Part shown: positions 1 through 7,333 of the stretch, piece by piece
Numbering within the stretch: the first letter of the stretch is position 1
Layout: every line of letters starts with the position of its first letter
Assembly (NCBI GenBank): GCA_937927415.1
Contig: CALBDS010000031.1
Coordinates: 92,746 to 156,745, forward strand
Origin: an uncultured Rhodospirillaceae bacterium
GTDB lineage: Bacteria > Pseudomonadota > Alphaproteobacteria > Azospirillales > Azospirillaceae
Reading direction: 5' to 3'
DNA: 64,000 nucleotides
Position numbers and translations under genes: made by a program
The notes under the pieces: model-generated
Told to the model about the DNA's origin: nothing
The model's input: only the letters and a program-made list of their open reading frames with translations
Database searches by the model: none

Positions 1-77
1 AACGGGGCCGGACTCCGCCCGCGGGCCTGCGCGGGCGGCGCATGGCTGCCGTTTGTTCATCTTTCCTGCGAATGCCC

Positions 78-107
78 TTGACCGGCGGTGTCCGGATAGT
101 CAGTTAT
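78..107 (+). promoter_or_regulatory. possible infA promoter
   Basis: A TTGACC at 78-83 and an AGTTAT at 102-107, 18 bases apart, resemble a sigma-70 -35/-10 pair about 30 bases upstream of the infA start. The -10 is poor, so this is a weak call. The rest of 1-138 shows no gene. Confidence 0.3.
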
Positions 108-138
108 TGCGCGACCTCATGGATGGACTTAAGGGCCT

Positions 139-357
139 ATGGCGAAGGAAGATCTGATCGAGTTCTCGGGCACGGTGGTTGAACTGTTGCCGAACGCGAT
201 GTTCCGGGTGAAGCTCGACAACGAGCACGAAGTGCTGGCGCACACCTCCGGCAAGATGCGCAAGAACCGTATCCGCGTGTTGGCGGGTGACCGGGTCAAC
301 GTGGAAATGACCCCCTATGATCTGACCAAGGGTCGGATCACCTTCCGCTTCAAGTAA
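139..357 (+). CDS. infA: translation initiation factor IF-1
   Basis: This 72-residue protein is full length for IF-1, a single S1/OB-fold that binds the A site of the 30S subunit and works with IF-2 and IF-3 in initiation-complex assembly. It begins MAKEDLIEFSGTV and carries the conserved stretch HTSGKMRKNRIRV followed by the basic C-terminal end GRITFRFK. The ATG is preceded by an AAGGG at 131-135. It lies just upstream of maf and an RNase E/G gene, an order often found in Alphaproteobacteria, and a terminator-like hairpin follows the stop. The identification is essentially certain. Confidence 0.98.
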   Translation: MAKEDLIEFSGTVVELLPNAMFRVKLDNEHEVLAHTSGKMRKNRIRVLAGDRVNVEMTPYDLTKGRITFRFK

Positions 358-360
358 GCG

Positions 361-387
361 GACGGACCCGCGGGCGGGCGTCTTTTT
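361..387 (+). terminator. terminator-like hairpin after infA
   Basis: GACG (361-364) and CCCG (367-370) pair with CGGG (375-378) and CGTC (379-382) around a four-base loop, with a two-base bulge, and five T follow at 383-387. This is a compact intrinsic terminator shape. The maf ATG starts only five bases after the T run. Confidence 0.55.
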
Positions 388-391
388 GCAC

Positions 392-1000
392 ATGTGTGAA
401 ACTGTTCCGGTTAAGCGGTTGATCCTGGCGTCGGCTTCGCCGCGCCGGGTCGATTTGCTGCAGCAGATCGGCGTGACGGCGGATGCCGTCGATCCCGCCG
501 ACATCGACGAAACCCCGCTGCCCGACGAATTGCCGCCGCAGCACGCCGCCCGTCTGGCACGTGCCAAGGCGGACGCGGTGGCGGCTCGTCACCCGGATTC
601 GCTGATCCTGGCCGCCGACACGGTGGTGGCCTGCGGCCGGCGTATCCTGCCCAAGGCGGAGACGGAGGCGCAGGCGCGCTTCTGCCTGGATCTGCTGTCG
701 GGGCGGCGTCATCGGGTGCTGGGCGGGGTGACCCTGGCCGTCACCGACGAACGCGGGGCGGTGGTGCGGGGGCTGGAACGGCTGGTCCGCACCGACGTGA
801 CCTTCAAGCCGCTGTCGCGGCCGGAGGTCGAGTCCTACATCGCGTCCGGCGACTGGCACGGCAAGGCCGGCGGCTACGCCATCCAGGGACGGGCGGCGGC
901 GTTCGTGCGGTGGATCGGCGGCTCGTACCCCAACGTGGTCGGCCTGCCGCTGTTCGAGGTATCGAACCTGCTGCAGGGTGTCGGCTGGCTGAAGCCGTGA
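392..1000 (+). CDS. maf: Maf-family nucleoside triphosphate pyrophosphatase
   Basis: Maf proteins hydrolyse non-canonical or pyrimidine NTPs to the monophosphate; the name comes from a septum-formation phenotype. The 202-residue protein has the N-terminal phosphate-binding signature LILASASPRR, the catalytic-region motif LILAADTVV, and the C-terminal SGDWHGKAGGYAIQG block. The ATG at 392 is chosen; a TTG lies two codons upstream. No Shine-Dalgarno is visible and the start sits right behind a terminator-like hairpin. The stop overlaps the GTG start of the RNase gene, implying translational coupling. Whether it prefers dTTP/UTP or m7GTP cannot be judged by eye. Confidence 0.93.
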   Translation: MCETVPVKRLILASASPRRVDLLQQIGVTADAVDPADIDETPLPDELPPQHAARLARAKADAVAARHPDSLILAADTVVACGRRILPKAETEAQARFCLDLLSGRRHRVLGGVTLAVTDERGAVVRGLERLVRTDVTFKPLSRPEVESYIASGDWHGKAGGYAIQGRAAAFVRWIGGSYPNVVGLPLFEVSNLLQGVGWLKP

Positions 1001-2187
1001 GCGGCGGCACCCCGCTCCCCATCGATATTCTGGCCGACCGCCGCGGGGCCTTGACCCGCGTGGCGGTGCTGACCGGCGGGCGGCTGTCCGACCTGTACCT
1101 CGACCGCACCGACCGGCCGTCGCTGGTGGGGGCGGTGGTGGCCGGGCGGGTGGACCGCATCCAGGCGGGGCTGAACGCCGCCTTCGTCGATCTGGGCGGC
1201 GGCGTCATGGGCATGCTGGCGGCCCAGGATGTGCGTGGCGTCACAGCGGATGGGCCGCCGCGCATCGGGCGGCTGCTGCGCGCCGGACAGACCGTCGTCG
1301 TGCAGGTGAAGGCCGAGGGGGCGGGCGACAAGGCGGCCCCCCTGACCATGGACGTGTCCCTGCCGGGCCGTTTTCTCATTCACGTTCCCTATGCTGCCGG
1401 TCTCGGCCTGTCCAAACGGCTGGGCGAAGCGCGCGAGGCCCTGGCCCGCCGGGTGGAAACCCTGATCGGCGAGGCCGGGTGGATCGTGCGGGCCGCGGCC
1501 CTGACCGCCGACGATTCCACCCTGATTGCGGAGGCTCACGCCCTGGCCGCGCTCTGGCAGACGATCGGGCAGGGCGGGGCGGCCCCCGCCGTCCGGCTGC
1601 CGTCCCCCGGCGCCCTGACCCGCGCGCTGGTGGAGCACGGGGCGGGGCCGCTGCGGCGCGTGGCGGTGGAGGACGACGCCCTGTTCGCCGCGGCGGAAGG
1701 GTGGGTGTCGGCGTTTGCCCCCGGTCTGGCGGGGTGCCTTGAACGCTCCGGCCCCGGCCTGTTCGAAACGGTGGACCTCGATGCCGAACTGGCGGTGCTG
1801 GCGGGGCGGCGGGTGCCGCTGCCCGGCGGCGCGTCCCTGGTCATCGACCGGACGGAGGCGCTGACGGTCATCGACGTCAACGCCGGGGACCGCGGCAACC
1901 CCATGGACGTCAACCGCGACGCGGCGCTGGAGGTGGCCCGGCAACTGCGTTTGCGCAACATCGGCGGTATCGTTATCGTCGATTTCCTCAACATGCGCGG
2001 GCGGGGCGACGGGGACCGGCTGCTGCGCACTCTGTCGCACGCGGTCGCGGACGATCCCGTGCAGACGCAGGTGTATGGTGTTTCCAAGCTGGGGCTGGTG
2101 GAAATGACCCGCGCCCGCCGCGGGATCAGTCTGGCGGACGCGCTGGCGGGCACCGATCCGTTGGACGGGCCGCCCGCCCAAGGGTAG
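997..2187 (+). CDS. RNase E/G-family ribonuclease
   Basis: This is a 396-residue endoribonuclease of the RNase E/G family, which cleaves single-stranded A/U-rich RNA in mRNA turnover and rRNA maturation. An S1-like N-terminal region (VAGRVDRIQAGLNAAFVDLG) is followed by the catalytic core with both metal-binding aspartates, D293 in TVIDVNAGD and D329 in IVIVDFLNMRG. The protein ends soon after the core, in PPAQG, and lacks the CPxCxG zinc-link and small dimerisation domain of E. coli RNase G and E. The GTG at 997 overlaps the maf stop; a longer start at 910 would overlap maf by 90 bases. The short alphaproteobacterial form is typical of this locus. Confidence 0.9.
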   Translation: MSGGTPLPIDILADRRGALTRVAVLTGGRLSDLYLDRTDRPSLVGAVVAGRVDRIQAGLNAAFVDLGGGVMGMLAAQDVRGVTADGPPRIGRLLRAGQTVVVQVKAEGAGDKAAPLTMDVSLPGRFLIHVPYAAGLGLSKRLGEAREALARRVETLIGEAGWIVRAAALTADDSTLIAEAHALAALWQTIGQGGAAPAVRLPSPGALTRALVEHGAGPLRRVAVEDDALFAAAEGWVSAFAPGLAGCLERSGPGLFETVDLDAELAVLAGRRVPLPGGASLVIDRTEALTVIDVNAGDRGNPMDVNRDAALEVARQLRLRNIGGIVIVDFLNMRGRGDGDRLLRTLSHAVADDPVQTQVYGVSKLGLVEMTRARRGISLADALAGTDPLDGPPAQG

Positions 2188-2199
2188 GAGCAGGCGGAG

Positions 2200-3021
2200 A
2201 TGAACGGCTTTCGCACAGCGGTTTTGGCGCTGGTCGTGGCGATGGGGGGATGGGTGGCGGGGCAGGGCACGGCTCTTGCCGGCCCCGGCTGCACCCTGGT
2301 GGCGGAGGCCGACGGCGGGATGGTGCGCACGCGGCTGGGCGATGCCTGCGACACCCGCGTCAGCCCGGCGTCCAGCTTCAAGGTGCCGCTGGCGCTGATG
2401 GGCTATGACCTGGGCCTGCTGGTGGACGAGCACAACCCGGTGCTTCCCTACAAGGACGAATACAAGGCGTGGATGGAGGACTGGAAACAGCCCACCGACC
2501 CCACCGGCTGGATGCAGCGTTCCGTCGTCTGGTATTCCCAGGAACTGACCCGCGCCATGGGGATGGACCGCTTCGGCGCCTATGTGCAGGCGTTCGGCTA
2601 CGGCAACGGCGACCTGTCCGGCGACGAGGGGATGGACAACGGGCTGACCAAGGCCTGGCTCAGCTCGTCCCTGGCCATTTCCCCCGACGAGCAGCTGGCC
2701 TTCCTCGGCAAGCTGTGGAAGCGGCAGTTGCCGGTGGCCGACATCGCCTATGACCGCACCCGCGCCATCATGCCGGTGTTCGAGGCGGCGGACGGCTGGC
2801 GGGTGTGGGGCAAGACCGGCACCGGATTCCAGCGGGCGCCCGATGGAACCAAGGACCGCAACCGACAGTTCGGCTGGTTCATCGGCTGGGCCGAGCGGGA
2901 GGGGGGCACTATCCTGTTCGTCCGGCTGATCCAGGACGACGGCCCCGAAGCCACCCCGGCGGGGCCGCGGGCGCGCGACGGTTTCCTGGCCGATCTGCCC
3001 GATCTGTTGAAGGCGCCGTAA
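2200..3021 (+). CDS. class D (OXA-type) beta-lactamase
   Basis: The 273-residue precursor has a signal peptide (about residues 1-27, ending TALA-GPG), so it acts in the periplasm. Class D motifs are present in order: catalytic S58 and K61 in SSFK, Y134-G135-N136, a tryptophan in the TKAWLSSSLAIS segment like the one near carboxylated lysine in OXA enzymes, and K205-T206-G207 in WGKTGTG. Length matches the family. An ATG with GGAG upstream begins 12 bases after the RNase stop, so it is probably co-transcribed. Nothing mobile flanks it, which suggests an intrinsic chromosomal gene. Whether it hydrolyses clinical beta-lactams is unknown. Confidence 0.92.
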   Translation: MNGFRTAVLALVVAMGGWVAGQGTALAGPGCTLVAEADGGMVRTRLGDACDTRVSPASSFKVPLALMGYDLGLLVDEHNPVLPYKDEYKAWMEDWKQPTDPTGWMQRSVVWYSQELTRAMGMDRFGAYVQAFGYGNGDLSGDEGMDNGLTKAWLSSSLAISPDEQLAFLGKLWKRQLPVADIAYDRTRAIMPVFEAADGWRVWGKTGTGFQRAPDGTKDRNRQFGWFIGWAEREGGTILFVRLIQDDGPEATPAGPRARDGFLADLPDLLKAP

Positions 3022-3115
3022 GGCTGACGCGCTCCCGACGTGGTTGAGCGGGACCGGCGTTGCCGTTACAAGGGGCACCATCAACCGCCACCCCCCAAAA
3101 ACGGGAGCCGCCGTC

Positions 3116-4171
3116 ATGCCCACCGAACGCCTTGTCCTGCGCCGTCCCGACGACTGGCACGTGCATCTGCGCGACGGGGCCATGCTGGCGGCGGTGCTGC
3201 CGTTTACCGCGCGGCAGTTCGGGCGGGCGATCATCATGCCCAACCTGAAGCCCCCGGCCTCCACGGCGGCGGAGGCTGCGGCCTACCGCGCGCGGATTCT
3301 GGAGGCGCTGCCGGCGGATACCGATTTCACGCCGCTGATGACCGCCTATCTGACCGATGCCACCGATCCCGACGATCTGGCGGCGGGGGCGGCGGCGGGG
3401 ATCTTCACCGCGGCCAAGCTCTACCCCGCCAACGCCACCACCAACAGCGCCCACGGCGTCACCGACATCAACCGCATCGCCCCGGTGCTGGAGCGCATGG
3501 CCGACATCGGCCTGCCCCTGCTGATCCATGGGGAGGTGACCGACACCGACGTGGACATCTTCGACCGCGAGGCGGTGTTCATCGACCGCACCCTGGCGCC
3601 GCTGCTGGAACGCCATCCCACCTTGCGCGTGGTGCTGGAACACACCACCACGCAGGAGGCGGTGGATTTCGTCCGTGCGCATGCGGATTCGGGCCGGGTG
3701 GGGGCGACCATCACCGCCCACCATCTGCTCATCAACCGCTCGCACATCTTCCAGGGCGGCATCCGCCCCCATCTTTATTGCCTGCCCATCGCCAAGCGGG
3801 AAAAGCACCGCCGGGCGCTGGTGGAAGCGGCGATTTCGGGCGAGGGGCCGTTTTTCCTGGGCACCGACACAGCACCGCACCCGATCACCGCCAAGGAGAC
3901 CGCCTGCGGCTGCGCCGGCTGCTTCACCGCCGCCACCGCCCTGGAGCTGTACGCCGAAGCCTTTGACGAGGCCGGCGCGCTCGACCGGCTGGAAGCCTTC
4001 GCCAGCCTGAACGGCCCGCGTTTCTACGGCCTGCCGGTGGCCGAGGATCAGGTGGTGCTGGAGCGCAGCGGCACGGTGGTCCTGGATCTGGTGACCCTGC
4101 CCAACGGCGATGCGGTTCTGCCCTTCCGCAGCGGCGAGCGGCTGGCATGGCGGTTCATGGGCACGGTGTAA
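3116..4171 (+). CDS. pyrC: dihydroorotase
   Basis: Dihydroorotase closes carbamoyl-aspartate to dihydroorotate in de novo pyrimidine synthesis. The 351-residue length fits the E. coli-type PyrC (class II, about 348 residues). Visible metal ligands are H15-V-H17 in DDWHVHLRDG, the carbamylated lysine K101 in TAAKLYPANATTNS, the histidine in LIHGEVTD, and the aspartate in LGTDTAPH. The ATG at 3116 follows an ACGGGAG ribosome site, and in-frame codons upstream encode nothing conserved. It is followed by a double stem-loop repeat and a convergent lipoprotein gene. Confidence 0.97.
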   Translation: MPTERLVLRRPDDWHVHLRDGAMLAAVLPFTARQFGRAIIMPNLKPPASTAAEAAAYRARILEALPADTDFTPLMTAYLTDATDPDDLAAGAAAGIFTAAKLYPANATTNSAHGVTDINRIAPVLERMADIGLPLLIHGEVTDTDVDIFDREAVFIDRTLAPLLERHPTLRVVLEHTTTQEAVDFVRAHADSGRVGATITAHHLLINRSHIFQGGIRPHLYCLPIAKREKHRRALVEAAISGEGPFFLGTDTAPHPITAKETACGCAGCFTAATALELYAEAFDEAGALDRLEAFASLNGPRFYGLPVAEDQVVLERSGTVVLDLVTLPNGDAVLPFRSGERLAWRFMGTV

Positions 4172-4196
4172 CCCCCGATTCTTTGTTGATAAAACA

Positions 4197-4245
4197 AAAG
4201 GGGGTTTGGGGATTCACCCCAAACGGGTTTGGGCGGTAGCCCAAT
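4197..4245. repeat. double stem-loop intergenic repeat, family A copy 1
   Basis: Two adjacent hairpins: GTTTGGGG (4204-4211) pairs with CCCCAAAC (4217-4224), and TTGGGC (4229-4234) with GCCCAA (4239-4244). A nearly identical 48-base copy lies at 37513-37560, differing only by about two bases in the first loop. Here it sits between convergent genes. Confidence 0.85.
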
Positions 4246-4270
4246 CGACCCAATCCCGGCGCCCCCCGCA

Positions 4271-4525
4271 TCACTTCGGCTCATACCCCTTCCGGCGCAT
4301 GCACTGAGCGAAGATTTCCTTGCGGTAACCTGCCTGTGGTGTTTCCGGCAGGGGCCGCAGGGGATAGCCGCGCAGGCGCATGGTGGCGTCCACCTCCACC
4401 CCGCATTCATCATAGGCGGCCATGGGGGTTTCCTCCGTGGATTTCCATTCGCGGTAACTGGGGGTGCCGGAACACCCTGCCAACAGCACGGCCGCGGCCA
4501 GCGCCGCGGCCTTTCCCATCGCCAT
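4271..4525 (-). CDS. small putative lipoprotein
   Basis: This 84-residue protein has a hydrophobic N-terminus ending in the lipobox LLAGC, so it should be lipidated on Cys19 and membrane anchored after export. The mature part contains two further cysteines (YDECGVEV and IFAQCMRRKGYEPK) that could form a disulphide in the periplasm. It stands alone, convergent with pyrC. I do not recognise the family. The gene is supported by the lipobox and by the absence of a competing frame. Confidence 0.72.
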   Translation of the reverse strand: MAMGKAAALAAAVLLAGCSGTPSYREWKSTEETPMAAYDECGVEVDATMRLRGYPLRPLPETPQAGYRKEIFAQCMRRKGYEPK

Positions 4526-4727
4526 CGCTTCACTCCCCGATGCGCTTCCCTCTTTTAGGGGATACGCGACGATAGCATGGCTCCGGCGGTGAATTCGTTA
4601 ATGGGCGATCGTGCGCCCCACTGACCTTCGGCGGATTCCGTTTGCCTGCGTGCTGCGGCAGACTGGTGGAAAAGGGCGATCAACGACCCTTTGCATCAGG
4701 CCCCGTTTGTGGGGCGGGGGAGGAGCC

Positions 4728-5471
4728 ATGGTCTGCTGGCTGGCGGCGGAGGATGTGGGGCGTGCGCCGTGGGATTCGCCGGACAACGGCTTTTCGGGGC
4801 TGAGTTTCTCGGTCCGCGGCGGCGAATGCGTGGCGCTGGAGGGACGGGCCGGGGCGGTTTCGGCGGCGCTGCGCATCCTGGCCGGCGACGAGCGGCCGGG
4901 GGGTGGCCGGGTGCGGGTGCTGCACGCCGGGGGGATGGCGGACCTGACCGATGCGCCGCCCGCCCGCCTGCTGGAGATCCGGCGGATTACGGTGGGGGTG
5001 ATCGAGTCGGCCCCGCGCCTTCCGCCGCGCCTGACGGGACTGGAGGCGGTGGCCGGGCCGGGCTTGCGCGCAGGCCGGAGCGTGGAGTCGGCGGCGGGGA
5101 CCGCCCGGCGGCTCTTGGGGTGTCTTGGCGTGCCGGAAGCCTTGTGGCTGCGGCCCATCCATCAGTGGCCGGCGGGGGACCGACGGCGGCTGGCGGTGGC
5201 GCTGGCCTTTGCCGTCGAATACCCGGTCGTTCTGGCCGACGATCCCTTTTGCGGGCTGGATGCGCCGGGGCGGCGAGCGGTCGGGCGGTTGCTGCGCCAA
5301 GCGGTGGACCGGGGCAGTGCCGTGATGCTGGCGGGGGAGGGAACGGCGGCGCTGGCCCGCCGCACGGTGCCGGTGGCTGTTGCGTCTGTGCCATCCCGTT
5401 CGGCGAAAGACAGGGACGCGAATTTCGCGTCCGAAGCGGCGCACGAAATCTGCTACCTAAATCCGTCATGA
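4728..5471 (+). CDS. PhnL-like ABC protein with degenerate ATP-binding motifs
   Basis: The 247-residue protein follows the layout of PhnL-type ABC subunits (SVRGGECVAL, then LEIRRITVGVIE, PEALWLRPI, and a VVLADDPFCGLD region). The nucleotide motifs are altered. The Walker A position reads LEGRAGAVSAAL, without the GKS/T lysine; the signature reads WPAGDRRR instead of LSGGxxQR; and Walker B has DDP in place of DEP. It therefore probably cannot hydrolyse ATP normally. The ATG at 4728 follows a strong GGGGGAGGAG site. No other phosphonate C-P lyase genes or permease lie nearby; a peptidoglycan-binding membrane protein follows after 25 bases. Confidence 0.75.
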   Translation: MVCWLAAEDVGRAPWDSPDNGFSGLSFSVRGGECVALEGRAGAVSAALRILAGDERPGGGRVRVLHAGGMADLTDAPPARLLEIRRITVGVIESAPRLPPRLTGLEAVAGPGLRAGRSVESAAGTARRLLGCLGVPEALWLRPIHQWPAGDRRRLAVALAFAVEYPVVLADDPFCGLDAPGRRAVGRLLRQAVDRGSAVMLAGEGTAALARRTVPVAVASVPSRSAKDRDANFASEAAHEICYLNPS

Positions 5472-5496
5472 ACCATCGCTGGCAGGAGGAAGACGG

Positions 5497-6501
5497 ATGG
5501 CGGTCATGAACGGTCGGAAGATGCCGTGGGCGGTGCTGACGGTTCTGGCCGGGATGGCGGCGGCGCCCGCCCTGGCGAACGAGTCTTCGGCAGCGGACGT
5601 GCAGTGGGCGCAGATCATCCTGAAGGAAAAGGGCTTCAACATCGGTGGCCGTGCCAACGGCCAGATGACGCCCCAGACGCGCGCGGCGCTCAGCCAGTAT
5701 CAGAAGGCCGCGGGCCTGCCCGTCACCGGCAATCTCGATTCCGCGACGGTCGCCAAGATGATGGGCGACCGCAAGGCGTCGGGCACCGTGGGCAACCTTG
5801 CCTCGCAGAAGCCGGGCAGCACGCCGAAACTGTCGGAGCGTGACGTGGCCCCCCGCGCCGCCACCCGCGCCGGTGACGTGCATTCCCAAGGCGGTGGTGG
5901 CGATGTCATGCTCGGCCCCATCGTGCGCCAGCCGCCGCCGGGGGTGACGATCCCGCCGCCGTCCGCGTCGGGCGGATCCTCTTCCGTGGCGTCGTCGTCC
6001 GGGGTGACCCAGCGATTCACGCCGCCACCGCCGGCGGCCAGTTCCGGCACATCCAGCCATGCCGCGGCTCCCTCCCACGCCGCTCCGGCGGTGCCGGCGG
6101 CTCCCCGGACGGCATCGGCTCCGTCCCACGCACCGACTCAGTCGATGGTCGCCGACGCCGGCCCGGCGGTTGCGGCTGCCCCGCGGGCCGCGGTGACCGC
6201 CACCACCGCCGACGGCAAGGAGGTTCCAACCACTCTGCTGTCCAAGGGCGACGAGGATGGCATGAGCCTGCCCGGCTGGTTGCGCTATGTGGTGATGGCG
6301 GTGCTGGCCGGGACGCTGGGCTTCGTCGGTTTCGGCTGGTGGCGCAGCGGCCGGACGGAAGGCCCCGGTTTTGCCCCGGCGCCGGCGGACAACGACGAGG
6401 ATCGTGCCGTCAACCGCCGCGAACCCAGCTTTACCCCGTCGCGGGACGAGTTGATGACGGGGCCGCGTCTGGGGGCGGCCCGCAGCGGGCGGGCGCGCTG
6501 A
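5497..6501 (+). CDS. peptidoglycan-binding domain membrane protein
   Basis: The 334-residue protein starts with a signal-like segment (residues about 8-27, ending PALA). A peptidoglycan_binding_1 domain follows at roughly 33-90 (QIILKEKGFNIGG, MTPQTRAALSQYQKAAGLP), then a long Ala/Pro/Ser-rich low-complexity linker (about 110-240), a transmembrane helix near 265-285 (YVVMAVLAGTLGFVGFGWW) and a polar tail. This architecture suggests an envelope protein that reaches through the periplasm to bind murein. The ATG has an AGGAGG site a few bases upstream. It probably shares a transcript with the preceding ABC-like gene. Specific function is unknown. Confidence 0.78.
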   Translation: MAVMNGRKMPWAVLTVLAGMAAAPALANESSAADVQWAQIILKEKGFNIGGRANGQMTPQTRAALSQYQKAAGLPVTGNLDSATVAKMMGDRKASGTVGNLASQKPGSTPKLSERDVAPRAATRAGDVHSQGGGGDVMLGPIVRQPPPGVTIPPPSASGGSSSVASSSGVTQRFTPPPPAASSGTSSHAAAPSHAAPAVPAAPRTASAPSHAPTQSMVADAGPAVAAAPRAAVTATTADGKEVPTTLLSKGDEDGMSLPGWLRYVVMAVLAGTLGFVGFGWWRSGRTEGPGFAPAPADNDEDRAVNRREPSFTPSRDELMTGPRLGAARSGRAR

Positions 6502-6537
6502 CCGGCCGGACCCTGATCAGCTTTCGGGGGCGGGGGA

Positions 6538-7185
6538 TTACCCCGCCCGCCGCAGAATCTCCGCCGCCAGTTCCTGCATTTCCACCCCGGCCTGGGTCTT
6601 GCGCGGGCTTTCGGTCACCGACAGCCCGGTCAGCAGGGTTCCGGCATAGGCGGTGCGGTTGCCCACCTGGGTGAGTGCGATGGTGACGTCGGGCGGTGCG
6701 GCCAGCGCCTGCACCGCGGCGACCAGTTCATCGGCGATTTTCGCCCGCGGCGGCACGCGGTTCAGCACCAGCATCAGCGGGCGCTTTTCCTGTTTCGCCA
6801 GTTCCAGCGTCGGGCCGGTGGCCCACAGGTCCATGGGGCTGGGTTGCACCGGGGCCACCACCATATGCGCGGCGCGCACGGCGATGCGGGCTTCGGTCTG
6901 GGCGTGGGGCGGGCTGTCGATCACCACCACGTCGTGGCTGCGGGCCAGCTTTTCCACCTCGCCCTGGGTGCGCCAGCCGGTGATCCGGGCGTGGGTGAAG
7001 CCGGGATCGCCGCCGCGCGCCGCGGCCCGCACCTCCACCCAGCGGGACAGGCTGCCCTGGGGATCGATGTCCACGGTGGCGACCCGATGGCCCAACTGCG
7101 CCCAGGCGATGGCAAGATGGGCGGTCAGGGTGGTTTTGCCCGCTCCCCCCTTTTGCTGCGCCACGGTGAAGATCCTGCCGGCCAT
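6538..7185 (-). CDS. ParA/MinD-family ATPase
   Basis: This 215-residue cytoplasmic protein has the deviant Walker A motif QQKGGAGKTTLT near its N-terminus, a Walker A-prime VATVDIDPQGSLSRW, and a Walker B-like VVVIDSPPHA. These mark the ParA/Soj/MinD superfamily, whose ATP-dependent dimers position DNA or protein cargo. It is short, lacks an N-terminal HTH and has no ParB partner beside it, so a plasmid or chromosome partition role is not implied; orphan ParAs often position other complexes. The ATG at 7185 is preceded by AAGGAAAGGG on the minus strand. It converges on the peptidoglycan-binding gene. Confidence 0.88.
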   Translation of the reverse strand: MAGRIFTVAQQKGGAGKTTLTAHLAIAWAQLGHRVATVDIDPQGSLSRWVEVRAAARGGDPGFTHARITGWRTQGEVEKLARSHDVVVIDSPPHAQTEARIAVRAAHMVVAPVQPSPMDLWATGPTLELAKQEKRPLMLVLNRVPPRAKIADELVAAVQALAAPPDVTIALTQVGNRTAYAGTLLTGLSVTESPRKTQAGVEMQELAAEILRRAG

Positions 7186-7333
7186 GGGTTCCCTTTCCTT
7201 TTTGTGGGGGCGGGGCATTTTGATGGTGTGTGGAACCGGATAACCGTCATAAAGCGTGGGGCAGCCATGCGCAACCCGGCGCTTTGCCCCATGCGCTTTG
7301 ACCCCGCCCGAACGATCCGCTAGAACCCCGCCC

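Noticed and set aside
874..3264. A very long open frame on the minus strand across maf, RNase and beta-lactamase genes, and many similar long antisense frames elsewhere
   Set aside because: They are antisense shadows of high-GC genes, with low-complexity Arg/Gly/Pro/His composition and no domain; the + strand proteins are clearly real.
6538..7185. Plasmid or chromosome partition locus (parAB)
   Set aside because: No ParB gene or parS-like repeats are adjacent; the ParA-like ATPase is an orphan.
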